Origin: Epiperipatus broadwayi
Taxonomy: Eukaryota > Onychophora > Udeonychophora > Euonychophora > Peripatidae
Assembly (NCBI GenBank): GCA_028023455.1
Contig: JAQFVV010006215.1
Span: forward strand, 5,193,230-5,257,229
DNA: 64,000 bases
Direction of reading: 5' to 3'
In this document: positions 1-10,399 of the stretch, piece after piece
How positions within the stretch are numbered: the first letter of the stretch is position 1
How the letters are laid out: every line of letters begins with the position of its first letter
The notes under the pieces: generated by a model
What the model was told of the DNA's origin: nothing
The model's database searches: none
The model's input: only the letters and a program-made list of their open reading frames with translations
Made by a program: the position numbers and the translations under genes

Positions 1-819
1 AAATAAAGTTAATTTTGATTTGGTAATAAAATCAGCATACAATAAACAACTAATGTTAAATGAGTACATAGATGATAAATAAAAGATCTAAGTTCAATCT
101 CAGCTAAATATATATATATCAACTCAAATATTTTCACGAGTAAAAGAAACCAAATTTTTTTTAGATTATCCCGTGTATAAAAACAGGTAAAGTGAACACT
201 TTTTGACTGATGGAATAGCTATATATGTCTACAATAGGATCATGGTCATTTTGATATTATTCACAGTCACAATAATAATTAGGATTTTTTTTTCAAAATT
301 ATTAGTTTTTTTCCACATAATTGGTCCCCTGAATGTCCTGATAGATAAGAAAATTAGAAAAACCTTTGATATATGTATATATATATATTGTAATGGAATT
401 GCCCAATAAAGGATAAAAAATATATAATACGTATGAATTATTTCAGTCTAGGGGAATCTTATTGCAATGGGTGACCACATATATAGTGGAGTAACTCTAC
501 TATTTTTTTTATTAATTTAATTTAATAACAATCAAGGATAATGATCAGACTGGACCTAATTTTCCCTGTCTGTATATGTTTCTGTCTATATGTTCGCATC
601 TCCAAGATTTTTGATTTTTTAACAATGACTAAAACATCTGTTCCCATTTAGAACTCAAACTCACATCTTTACACTTACCAAAAAAACTCCTTAACAATTC
701 AGCCAATGGAAATATTACATTTGTAGAATAAAATTTTGCTAATATTGATTTAAATTAATTAATTAAATAAATTAAAAAGCCAATATATAAATTTTTTTAT
801 AAAATATATGATAACCAAT
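1..819. other. AT-rich sequence without recognisable gene
   Basis: The sequence consists of short AT-rich runs and TA microsatellite patches. The 68-codon frame at 203-409 is rich in Ile, Phe and Tyr and looks like chance translation of AT-rich DNA. No splice-bounded coding piece was found. Confidence 0.6.
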
Positions 820-969
820 AAACATCACATGATCACCATTTCTTATGCTGGCTTATAACTGTTGCTAAAACAGGCAAAACTCACTATACGTATTACCACA
901 CACAGCAAGCTAGAGTAATCAATGGATGCCAGAAGGCTTGCGCATAAAATCCCTATATAGTGCCTACTC

Positions 970-1028
970 ATTCAATATTCCCAGACTAGTTTCTGGCTTT
1001 TGGCCCTCATCAGTGAGGAGCTTTGTAT
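970..1028 (-). ncRNA. Hammerhead ribozyme (type I), near-intact
   Basis: Reading the minus strand: stem I 5' strand, CTGATGA, stem II (GGCC-AAAA-GCC), GAAA, palindromic CTAG helix III, then T-C cleavage site and the stem I 3' strand TGGGA. Core bases CTGATGA and GAAA are intact. The outer part of stem I has one mismatch (ATACAA against TTGAAT). Confidence 0.75.
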
Positions 1029-1407
1029 CTGAGAGAACTGCACCTAGATCTTAGGATCTAATGCAATTTTCTAGCAGCCACCTTTTATCTCCACTTAACT
1101 ACAAAACTATGAGTCTTAAATTGGAAACACCTTAAAATTTTCAATTCAAACTCATCAACTTATATAGTCACATAGGTCTGAACTCAGTTCAGTATCCATA
1201 CATTTTGGGGTCTTTGATTCTTTAATAACCATAGCCACCACTATGGATTGGTTTTAAGCCAATTGACATCACGTGATCACCATTTCTTATGCTTGCTTAT
1301 AACTGTTGCTAAAACAGGCAAAGCTCACTATACGTATTTTTTGGTATCTTTGGTTCTTTAATAATCATAGCCAGCACTATCCTATTATCCTAAGATCGTG
1401 CTCTCAG

Positions 1408-1466
1408 ATCCAAGGCTCCTCACTGATGAAGGCCATAAGCCAGAAACTAGTCTGAGGATATTGGAT
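1408..1466 (+). ncRNA. Hammerhead ribozyme (type I), intact core
   Basis: Stem I outer: ATCCAA pairs with TTGGAT. Inner: CCTCA pairs with TGAGG through a T-A and partly wobble pairing, leaving GGCT and ATA as the internal loop. Core: CTGATGA, stem II GGC-CATAA-GCC, GAAA. Helix III is the self-complementary ACTAGT, followed by C at the expected cleavage position. A very short palindromic helix III favours cleavage as a dimer, as known for hammerheads in Penelope-like elements and retrozymes. Confidence 0.85.
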
Positions 1467-1846
1467 GAGTAGGCATTAGACAGGGATTTTATGCACAAGC
1501 CTTCTGGCATCCACTGATTACTCTAGCTTGCTGTGTGTGGCAATACGTACATTTGAGTTTTGCCTGTTTTAGCAACAGTTATAAGCAAGCATAAAAAATG
1601 GTGATCATGTGATGTTTATTTGCTCAAAACCATAGTGGTGGCTATGATTATTAAAGAACCAAAGACACCAAAATGTATGGGTACTGAACTGAGTTCAAAT
1701 CTATTGACTATATAAGCTGATGAGCTTGGATTAAAAATATTAAAGTGTTTTCAATTTAAGACTCATAGTTTTGTAGTTAAGTGGAGATAAAAGGTGGCTG
1801 CTAGAGGGTTGCATTAGATCCTAAGATCTAGGTGCAGTGCTCTCAG

Positions 1847-1905
1847 ATCCAAGGCTCCTCACTGACTAAGGCCATAAGACAGAAACTAGTCTGGGGATAT
1901 TGGAT
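1847..1905 (+). ncRNA. Hammerhead ribozyme copy, core mutated
   Basis: Same layout as the copy at 1408 with matching stem I, but the core reads CTGACTA, so the invariant G of CUGANGA is lost. Stem II is also damaged (GGCCATAAGAC). Probably catalytically dead. Confidence 0.8.
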
Positions 1906-2298
1906 GAGTAGGCACTAGATAGGGATTTTATGCACAAGCCTTGTGGCATCCACTGATTACTCTAGCTTGCTGTATGTGGCAATACGTATAGTGAGTTTTG
2001 CTTGTTTTAGCAACAGTTATAAGCAAGCATAAGAAATGGTGATCATGTGATGTTTGTTGGCTCAAAAACCATCTTGCCTAATAGGATAGTGATGGCTATG
2101 AATATTAAAGAACTAAAGAGACCAAAATGAGTGGGTACTGAACTGAGTTCAGACTATGACTATATAAGCTGATGAGCTTGGATTGAAAATATTAAGGTGT
2201 TTTCAATCTAAGACTCATGGTTTTGTAGTTAAGTGGAGATAAAAGGTGGCTGCTAGAGGGTTGCATTAGATCCTAAGATCTAGGTGCAGTTATCTCAG

Positions 2299-2356
2299 AT
2301 AAAAGGCTCCTGACTGATGAAGGCCATAAGCCAGAAACCAGTCTGGGAATATTGGA
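2299..2356 (+). ncRNA. Hammerhead ribozyme copy with altered helix III
   Basis: CTGATGA and GAAA are intact and stem II is GGC-CATAA-GCC. Helix III reads ACCAGT rather than the palindrome ACTAGT, and the outer stem I 5' strand is ATAAAA, which no longer pairs well with TTGGAT. Activity is doubtful. Confidence 0.75.
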
Positions 2357-2821
2357 TGAGTAGGCACTAGATAGGAATTTTATGCACAAGCCTTCTGGCA
2401 TCCATTGATTACTATAGCTTGCTGTGTGTGGCAATACTTATAAACCATTAAGCATCACATGATCACTATCTTTTATACCAGCACATAATTGTTTATACAA
2501 GGCAAACTCTCCATACAGTAGACATTAGATAGGGATTTTATGCACAAGCCTTCTGGCATCCATTGATTACTCTGGTTAGCACAGGGTGGCACTAGTGTAT
2601 GGAGAGTTTGCCTTATTTATAAGCAATACGTATAGTGAGTTTTGCCTGTTTTAGCAAAATATGTATTTAAATTTAGAATTAGTTTGTTAGAAGGCATATT
2701 TTTCATTTTCATGTCTTATTATTAAATTATAATTTTTGACATATTTTTTTTGTAATTTTAATCATTTTTAAAAATTAATATGTAAATATAACTGAAAAGT
2801 AAGTAAAAAAAAAAATTTTTT

Positions 2822-3196
2822 TAATAATGTTTTTCTGTAAATAATTGGCTAAAAAGTAAAAAAATAACAAAATAATCCACTTCTTGGTTAATATGCTATT
2901 CTTGGAAGATATCAGAGATCTTAAGAATCCAGATTTGTTATAAAATAGTTGGAAATTAAAGAAATATTGTTATTTCATAAAAGCATTTGAGGCTCAAATA
3001 AATCATAAACATCAAAAAGACCTCAAATGCTTTTATGAAACACAATATTCCAGTAATTTCCAATTGTTTTATAACAAGTGTAAATTCTTAAGATCTCTGA
3101 TATTTTCCAAGAATGGCAAATTAACTGAGAGGTGGATTATTTTATTTTTCTACTTTTTATTCTGCTATTTATATAAAACCATTATTTTAAAACCAG
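2822..3196. repeat. Foldback (long inverted-repeat) element
   Basis: Two arms of about 160 bp face each other around a spacer near 2990-3025. Shared blocks include AATAATCCAC, TATCAGAGATCTTAAGAAT and CATAAAAGCATTTGAGG, with their reverse complements on the right. Several mismatches and small indels separate the arms, so it is not recent. No coding capacity; class unknown. Confidence 0.8.
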
Positions 3197-4026
3197 AAAA
3201 TCATGATTGGCAAATTTCAAACACAAAAGGTTTTTATTTTTAATTTCAAAATTGCTTTTAAAAAAGGCTTTTCTAAGTCATATTTGAATAGTTTACACAA
3301 TGGTGGCACAAGTAAGTTTCTAAAACAAATGTTTAATCCATTTTTGCTTACTTAACAATCAACTTTTTTTTAAAAAAAAAAAGATATAATATGAATTTCA
3401 CTGTCTCTAATATGTTTATAAAAATTTACTTTAAAAGATATATATTATAATGAAAAATATTCTAAAACATATGAACAATGTTAATGAAGCAACATGGTCC
3501 CATAAATAGCAATATTCCCCTGTTGGACAAGGCAAAAATGTAATGGACAATTAATAAAATAATGGATGAAAAGCTTTCTTATCTATATATATCCATGTAT
3601 TGGAGCAAGCTAGTAAATGTAATGGAACAATAAAATACTGGTCATCAACAATAATAAAGAAAATGGTAAGTGAAAACCGACCAACAACAATATGGATAAA
3701 AAGTAAAACTAATTGTTCACAGAATAGCTTGCAGATTTGTATTTTAATAATTATAATAGAAGATATTATGATTGAGCCTTTTCTCCAACTATGTACTACA
3801 TAGTTGGGCAATCTAAAATATACTGAATAAATGTTGTACTTAGGCAACTAGAAAATATAACTAATAAATAAATAAACATATAAATGAATTAATCCATAAA
3901 TGGCTCTATGGATAATTTGGATTTACATCTGCAATGGACTCATGAATTTGTAAGGTGCCAATTATGTGCTTAGCAAAGAAGATTAAAATTTTTCAATTAA
4001 ATAATAATTTACTTGCTACTGAGATA
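3197..4026. other. AT-rich sequence, no gene seen
   Basis: Two overlapping open frames on opposite strands at 3551-3847 are of similar length and unremarkable composition. Neither has recognisable motifs or splice context. Nothing else was identified. Confidence 0.55.
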
Positions 4027-4034
4027 TTGTATGG

Positions 4035-4433
4035 CAGGGGTCCCCAACCTTTTTGCACTTAAGAGCACATTCTATAATACCGACAGGTGGCGGGCACCAT
4101 TTATTTTTTCAACCAGGTGGCGAGCACCATTTATTTTTTCAATGTAAATTTATAGTTGGATATTGTTAATAATACACATAATGTACAAAAAAATATTTAT
4201 TTCAAAAATAAAATTTTAACATATAATTAACGTTTATATTTTTATGCTGTAAAAGTATAGAATGTCCTACAATTTGATTACAATATAATAACAATAATTT
4301 ATAAGAAATTTTAAAAATTAAATTTATTTGTATCAGATAAATAATTTTTTTATCGTGTTTGGATAGCGGCGGGCACACAGAAAAGGGTCTATGGGCGCCA
4401 TGGTGCCCGTGGGCATAGGGTTGGGGACCCCTG
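4035..4433. mobile_element. hAT-type MITE with perfect 8-bp target duplication
   Basis: The 399-bp element begins CAGGGGTCCCCAACC and ends with the reverse complement GGTTGGGGACCCCTG. It is flanked on both sides by TTGTATGG (4027-4034 and 4434-4441). An 8-bp duplication with CAGGGG-type ends is diagnostic of hAT transposons. Near the left end there is a short tandem duplication of GGTGGCGRGCACCATTTATT. No transposase frame is present, so it is non-autonomous. The intact duplication indicates a comparatively clean insertion. Confidence 0.93.
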
Positions 4434-4441
4434 TTGTATGG

Positions 4442-7400
4442 GATATACATTTATATATTTGAATTGTAAATAAACTGTAATAAAATACTTTTATAATGAT
4501 TTACACAATAGGCAAATCAAAGTACTTAGGTTAATAATAATATTTATTAAAGTAAATATTAACTCATTGAAGTGGCTAAGACCAAGAACATAGTTCTAAT
4601 TTTACCAACTGCAACTTATATCATATATCTTTATAATTTACCCCAGACAGATTGCAATTGGTAGAAACAGACTATGATTAAAATTATTATGCATAATCAT
4701 AAAGGGTTAATTACAAATTCTTTCTCACACAATAAAAAAAAAAAAAACAAATATAAAAAAATGTTAATATTATTATCTTTTATATATAATTTCTTTTAAT
4801 ATGTTTTATATCTTGGACTTGAGTAATGCTTCTAATAATAATTATTAAATAATTTAAATAAATTATATAGAATATTATTTATGTTTTATTTTGATTTGTT
4901 TTCAAAAAATTAATATGTTAACAATTGATTTAAGTCTTAATTATGTGAGTCTATTATTTAAGCTTATATCGAGTGATAATATAAAACTACTCCATAATTA
5001 AGATTAATAATATAAAAAAGACTTTGATAAATATTTTGCTGTTAAGCTACTATTATACTCTTAACCATTATTGATAAGTTAAATTTTATTTCATTATTGA
5101 TAAGTTAAATTTTATTTCATGTAGATAATTTAAAAGAATTTTTTTTTTTAGCATCTGTAACCAAGTTTAGCTTATATATAATTTGAGCTTACATTTCACT
5201 ATCCCACGACATTTTTCTTGATGCATTAATGATAACAAAATACAAATTTAGGGCTCCATGAACATTTTTATCCTTAAATGATATTCAACCATTCTTTTCT
5301 TTTGATATTACAATCCATGGTAAATTTTGATAATTTCATAGCTTCATGATGATTAAGCATAGGGTTTGTTATCAATCATTCCATTTTGGTCATAAAAATA
5401 TCAAATGATGGGAAGTCTGTAGTCTCTCTCACCTAAATAATTTTTCTACTCACAGAACATATTTCTTTATTATAAGTCCAGAATCTATTTGTAAAAGTAA
5501 GATAAGATAAAACAGAACATTTTAAACAAAAGAAAATATGTGGGTTCTCCTTGCTGAATTTGTTTCAATAGCTACGGTAACATCAAATGCAATCTTTTCC
5601 TTATTCATTTTTTTTAAAATACTAGCTCATGAACATGTGATTTTCCTTTTTTTCTAATCTTAATATGGCATTGCTATTATTCAATAACTTAGTAAGATAT
5701 TTCATTTTTAAATTTGATAAATAAAGTATCCATTCACTCTCCATTTATCCCAAATTAAAAAACACATAATTAAATATAAGACCTTTAATTGTTTTCTTTA
5801 TTTAGCTATTTATACATTATAAAGGGAACTATAGATTGCAACATGTGTACATCATAATACATTTGATCATTTACAAATTATAAAAGAACACACAACTCAC
5901 ATAAGACTAGTTTTATCACTTCTACTCAACAAGGTCTTGCTTGAAACTGTTAAAACTCCATCTAATGGTTTCTGCTTTTGAGAACTGTTTTTAGATATCT
6001 AAAATAAATATACATTTGTGATCAATGAGTTATTAGATGCGTATACATATATTTATTCACATGTATGTATATGAGTGTATATAATTAATCAAATATTTTT
6101 CCAGATTTTCCTATATATAAGTGAATAAATATTTAACATTATTTATCTATGAAAATATGAATATGTCAGCATATATAGATAAATTCTTTATATAAACTAT
6201 AAATAACAAAATATATGTATATTAATGTGTTAAACAGAGTAATTTTTCTATAAAATATTAATAGCCAAGTTTGCTTTCAGTATAGTACAGGTTCAAGATT
6301 AATTGCCATGAGCCTGGTGTGCTGCATCAAAAGCATGCTTGGCTATTTTACTGTTTTAAAAAATAATTAATCTATTTAATAAATAAATAGCTATATCTAT
6401 ACTATAAACTTCTATAAGTAAAAGATGGTTTCTATCTTTCATTCTTATCTATATTAATATTTTATATCAGACTGAAAATTGGAATCTATCTTTTATTTAT
6501 AGAGGTTGTTTTGACAACAGATTGGAGATTCATGGCATTGGTAAATTTGGCTGTCATCATGTGATTTACAATTATGAACTGTCTAGCTTTGTACAAAATC
6601 AAGTTTATTATCAAAATAATAATAAATAGCAATAGGATTTGAAAGTTTTAAAAATGACTATTTATTAATCTACTTTCAAAACCAAGTTATATTTTCTAGT
6701 TTAGGTATATAAATAATTCGATCTGTTACATTCCAATGAACATTCTTGACTAGATTAGATCTTGAACCAGAGGGGAAAATAAAATCTATCCCTTATTTAC
6801 ATAGATTGCCTTGACAAGTCTAAAGATGCTTAATTTACATAAACTTAGGCTGTTATCATACAATTTACATTTATGAAGTGTCTAGATGTGTGCAAAATCA
6901 GATTCTCTAAATGTGTTTTGTAATGTATTTATATAATAATCACTTTAAAAAAATGGAAAAGACTTTATAAAATATAAATAAAAAAATATTTTGCTTCTAA
7001 ATATTCATATATTAAAATACAATTATAGCATATTTTTAAAAGTTAAAAGATTAATGTTAAGATCATTCACTTAATAAATCTATGTCAATATATCATTATA
7101 TAGATTAGATAACTGAATTTTTAGAATTTTATTATTATTAATATTAATATATATATATATATGTTAATTCTAATATTTTCACAGATAAATGATGACTTCA
7201 TAATATAATTATTTTCAGGATATTGCATGCATTAAAATAGCTGACATTTCAGTATAATAACAAGTACCTTCCTCAGAGTGTCCTCTTTCTCAAATCATAG
7301 AAATGTGTGCGAGATTAAAAATCATTATTATCTTTTTCTTTCTCCTCATATTTAAATTCTATTGGTTGAAAAGTTTTAAAAAATTAATTTGTCTTCCCAT

Positions 7401-7640
7401 AGCTTCTTCCAAATATTGTTAATTTTCTTTAATTCACACCTTTCATTCAAACTCTTGGACATTTTAAAAATAATCTCTGGTCATATTGTTCAATTTTTAC
7501 TAAAATATTTATTTTATCAAAATTGATATCATGATTAGTTAATTTTATATGGGAATAAATAGCTGATGAATTGGATTTTTCTCTGACTGCCAGAATGTGT
7601 TCTTCCTTCCTAATATTTGTTCTACGATTAGTCTGTCCAA
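4442..7640. other. AT-rich non-coding stretch
   Basis: Mostly A/T runs with small direct repeats, for example the doubled GATAAGTTAAATTTTATTTCAT near 5080-5120 and partly similar blocks near 6470-6600 and 6760-6900. A minus-strand piece at about 5205-5280 has a good donor (AAT|GTAAGC) but no convincing acceptor or family match. No gene, RNA or intact mobile element was recognised. Confidence 0.5.
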
Positions 7641-7682
7641 TATGTGTGTGTGTGTGTGCGTGTGCGTGCGTGTGTGTGTGTA
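7641..7682. repeat. (TG)n microsatellite with CG interruptions
   Basis: A run of about 42 bp of TG dinucleotides, interrupted several times by CG. Simple-sequence repeat. Confidence 0.95.
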
Positions 7683-8850
7683 CAATAATAAAAGATATTT
7701 TTGCAAGTTAATTTGTTTCTCTGTTACTTCCTTATTTTAAAAAAATACAAAATTATTAAAAATATAATATGATTGATCTTCATTACCTTATCCCATAAAA
7801 ATAAAAATGTTAATAATTTATGAAATAACAAAAGTAGTATATTCTTAGACCATATATACACTTTTCAGGTTGCAAGGTATTATTAAAGTTTTGGGCTCCT
7901 CAACCAAAGTGAAATTCACAACAATTATAAAACTTTTTGTCAAATAGTGAAATATTTATGCAGGATCCTAGGAAATACGTAAAGTATGTGTGCATAAATA
8001 GGGCCCTATATATAGATGAACAAAATAATTGCATCTATTCATTAAAAACAGTTTCACATTTACATATAATGAAAAGTGTTTATATATTAGTATATATAAT
8101 GAAAAGTGTTTATATTAGTAGTAAGCAAATTTTTATTACTACAATTCTATGAAGAATTAAAAATCAGTATTTATGATAGATTAAAGCACTTTTTCTTCCC
8201 TCAAATGTAAAAAACTCCATGAAGTTGTTTGCATAAAGATAATAGCATTGAATATTTGTAGGAAGAGTGTAACTAACATATTAAATATGAGTCGTTGATG
8301 ACATTCAATAAAAATATTTGATTCAGTTTATCATCTATACTAAACATTGCATTAGAAGAAGATAAAAAAAAAAAAATATTATGTTCATATTATAGAAAAT
8401 AAAAAGTTAAAAATGTATTCATTTCTATCTAACAAATGATGGGAATCATTTATTAAAAATATGTGCAAATTATGTATTGGCAGAGTCATAGTGATAATAA
8501 TAAAAAAATAGGCAAATACCTAGAGTGCTGTTTGGTGGATGATAGCAGTATTGCTGCACTATGATGATGCAATTTTTTTCTAACCATTCTGAATTTATTT
8601 AGAATCTACTTTATTAATGATATGTAAATTTCAACCATTCATTGTGTTTGAAAGCCAATCAGCTATTGCCTGTTTAACGATGAAAAAAGGGACACCAAAA
8701 GTTTGGTTCATCTCAATTGCCAAAAAATCTCACTACACCTATATATGTGGGTAATATAATCCCTCTTAAGAACAAATAATATTTTATTATTAAAAATAAT
8801 TCCAATTTTTTATTATTATTAAGATGACAGTCATATCATATATTTCACAT
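7683..8850. other. AT-rich non-coding stretch
   Basis: The 71-codon frame at 7937-8152 contains an internally repeated SVYI segment made by a short tandem duplication of TATAATGAAAAGTGTTTATAT. It looks like chance coding. No other feature was recognised. Confidence 0.5.
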
Positions 8851-9407
8851 GATCACCATTTCTTATGCTTGCTTATAGCTGTTGTTATTAAAACAGACAA
8901 AACTCTCCATACAGTATTGCCATTCAGTGCTAGCCAGAGTAATCAATCAATGGATGCCAGAAGGCTTGTGCATAAAATCCCCATCTAGTGCCTACTCATC
9001 CAATATCCCCAGACTAGTTTCTGGCTTTGGCTTTCATCAGTGAGGAGCATTGGATCTGAGAGCACTGCACCTAGATCTTAGGATCTAATGCAACCCTCCA
9101 GCAGTCACCTTTTATCTCTACTTAACTACAAAACTATAAGTCTTAAATTGAAAACACAATAATATTTTCAATCCAAGATCATTAGCTTATATAGTCATAT
9201 AAGTCTGAACTTAGTTCAGTACCTATACATTTTGGTATCTTTGGTTCTTTAATAACCATAGCTACCACTATTCTATTAGGCAGGATTGATTTTCAGCCAA
9301 TATGATCACCATTTCTTATGCTTGCTTATAACTGTTATTAAAACAGGCAAACCTCTCAATACAGTATTGCCACTCAGTGCAAGCCAGAGTAATCAATGGA
9401 TGCCAGA
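8850..9407 (-). repeat. Hammerhead-ribozyme repeat unit, minus orientation, plus truncated second unit
   Basis: One full minus-oriented unit (about 8850-9290) begins with CATCACCATTTCTTATGC-like end sequence and contains a ribozyme. A truncated second unit (9297-9407) follows and is joined directly to Penelope-like 3' sequence at about 9408. The direct junction supports these units belonging to, or being mobilised with, the Penelope-like family in this window. Confidence 0.8.
8998..9055 (-). ncRNA. Hammerhead ribozyme (type I), altered stem II
   Basis: Minus strand: outer stem I ATCCAA/TTGGAT pairs fully, and CCTCA pairs with TGGGG. CTGATGA and GAAA are intact and helix III is ACTAGT. Stem II reads AAGCCAAAGCC, which has lost bases compared with GGCCACAAGCC, so stem II is weakened. 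Confidence 0.75.
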
Positions 9408-9800
9408 AATCAGGAGGAACCTCATAGATAAGTATATGAAATTACTACAGAGTGTTGCCTTTGACAGGATGTCTCAGGTGGTTAAAGCGTTACTTTAAAA
9501 TTCAATAGGTTTGAATTCCATGCTAGTATTGTCACTGGTCAGACCAGCAACATCTGAAGAAGAGGGGAGAATACCTCTCAAACAGTTGTGCATATACTAA
9601 CCTGTTTGAAGTGCTATTACTAACAGTTGAATGTATTTGGCATCTTTAAATAAAGTTAAATTTTTCTAAAGACATTCAATACACATATTAGATTATGGAA
9701 ATAGTCCAATATAACAGATATTAGATTATGGAAATAGTCCAATATAAAAATACAACTAAAACACCATCATCACAAACCTTCAGGAAAACATTAAGTATTC
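9408..9800 (+). mobile_element. Penelope-like element 3' end (5'-truncated copy)
   Basis: Matches the region just downstream of the Penelope-like coding sequences at 12640-12880 and 45826-46250. It has a tRNA-like module, the CAGCAACATCTGAAGAAGA block, TTTAAATAAAGTT, ATAGTCCAATAT and the terminal CACCATCATCACAAACCTTCAGG. The block ATTAGATTATGGAAATAGTCCAATAT is duplicated in tandem. No coding sequence remains. Confidence 0.8.
9462..9534 (+). other. tRNA-like module in Penelope-like 3' region
   Basis: The start TGACAGG and end TGTCA can form an acceptor-like stem. An A-box-like GTCTCAGGTGGTTAAAGC and a B-box-like GGTTTGAATTCC are in order and about the right distance apart. Shorter than the copy at 12682. 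Treated as a tRNA-derived module, not a functional tRNA. Confidence 0.6.
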
Positions 9801-9825
9801 GTATGGACCCAATACTATATCAAAC

Positions 9826-10140
9826 TTCAGAGTAATCAATGGATGCCAGAAGACCTGTGCATAAAATTCCCATCTAGTGCCTACTCATCCAATATCCTCA
9901 GACTAGTTTCTGGCTTGTGGTCACTGAAGAGCTTTCGATCTGAAAGCACTGCACCTAGATCTTATGATCTAATGCAACCCTCCAGCAGCCACCTTTTATC
10001 TCTACTTAACTACAAAACTATGAGAATAAAATTGAAAAGACAATATTTTCAATCTAAGCTCAATAGCTTATCTAGTCATATGGGTCTGAACCCAGTTCAG
10101 TACTCATACATTTTGGTATCTTTGGCTCTTTAACAACTAT
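9826..10140 (-). repeat. Hammerhead-repeat unit with deleted ribozyme core
   Basis: A minus-oriented unit matching the 17.7 kb unit. At 9903-9940 the ribozyme reads GTTTCTGGCTTGTGGTCACTGAAGAGC, which has lost the CTTCAT that would form CTGATGA. The copy is dead. The 96-codon frame at 9843-10133 is chance translation of this repeat. Confidence 0.8.
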
Positions 10141-10159
10141 AGTCACCACTATCCTATTA

Positions 10160-10345
10160 GGTAGGATTAGTGTTAAAACACTAAACATCACATGATCACT
10201 ATTTCTTATGCTAGCACATAACTGCTAGTAAAACAGGCAAAACTCTCCATACAGTGTCACTACTGTATGGAGAGTTTTGCCTGTTTTAATAAGTTATATA
10301 CTAGCTTAAAAAATGATGATCATGTGATGTTTAATGGTTAAACTT
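10160..10345. repeat. Inverted terminal pieces of the hammerhead repeat (hairpin)
   Basis: ACATCACATGATCACTATTT...GGCAAAACTCTCCATACAG is followed after a few bases by its near reverse complement, CTGTATGGAGAGTTTTGCC...GATCATGTGATGTTTAATGG. The arms are about 80 bp. The same head-to-head junction is seen at 2440-2640 and at 18.2-18.4 kb, so inverted joining is a habit of this family. Confidence 0.85.
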
Positions 10346-10399
10346 TAGACCTTATGAAAAATTATGTCTAAAGCTAGCCAAAGTAGAAAATCATTTAAC

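Larger units (their letters stand above)
820..2660. repeat. Array of hammerhead-ribozyme repeats: one inverted unit, then three tandem units
   Basis: A minus-oriented unit (about 820-1345) meets plus-oriented units head to head. In the plus part, equivalent positions recur at 1408, 1847 and 2299, a period of about 440-450 bp. Each unit carries a ribozyme, a GACTATATAAGC TATA-like box and an end block GATCATGTGATGTTT. The last part (2440-2660) is scrambled, with a short inverted piece. Flanks resemble an imperfect target duplication (AAAATATATG against AAAATATG). The same unit recurs at 8.8, 9.8, 17.7 and 39.9 kb, close to Penelope-like 3' sequence at 9.4 kb. Confidence 0.85.

Noticed and set aside
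3551-3847. 98- and 67-codon frames on opposite strands as genes
   Set aside because: They overlap each other, have Ile/Lys/Phe-rich composition expected from AT-rich DNA, and lack motifs or neighbours.
5205-5280. Minus-strand exon with donor AAT|GTAAGC
   Set aside because: The acceptor has no pyrimidine tract, the peptide shows no FAM149 similarity, and no other evidence supports it.
9462-9534. Functional tRNA gene
   Set aside because: A and B boxes are present, but the same module repeats after every Penelope-like coding region, contains extra bases, and has imperfect stems. It is part of the element.
9843-10133. 96-codon plus-strand frame as a protein gene
   Set aside because: It translates a minus-oriented copy of the hammerhead repeat. 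The frames at 17780-17986 and 18586-18816 arise the same way.
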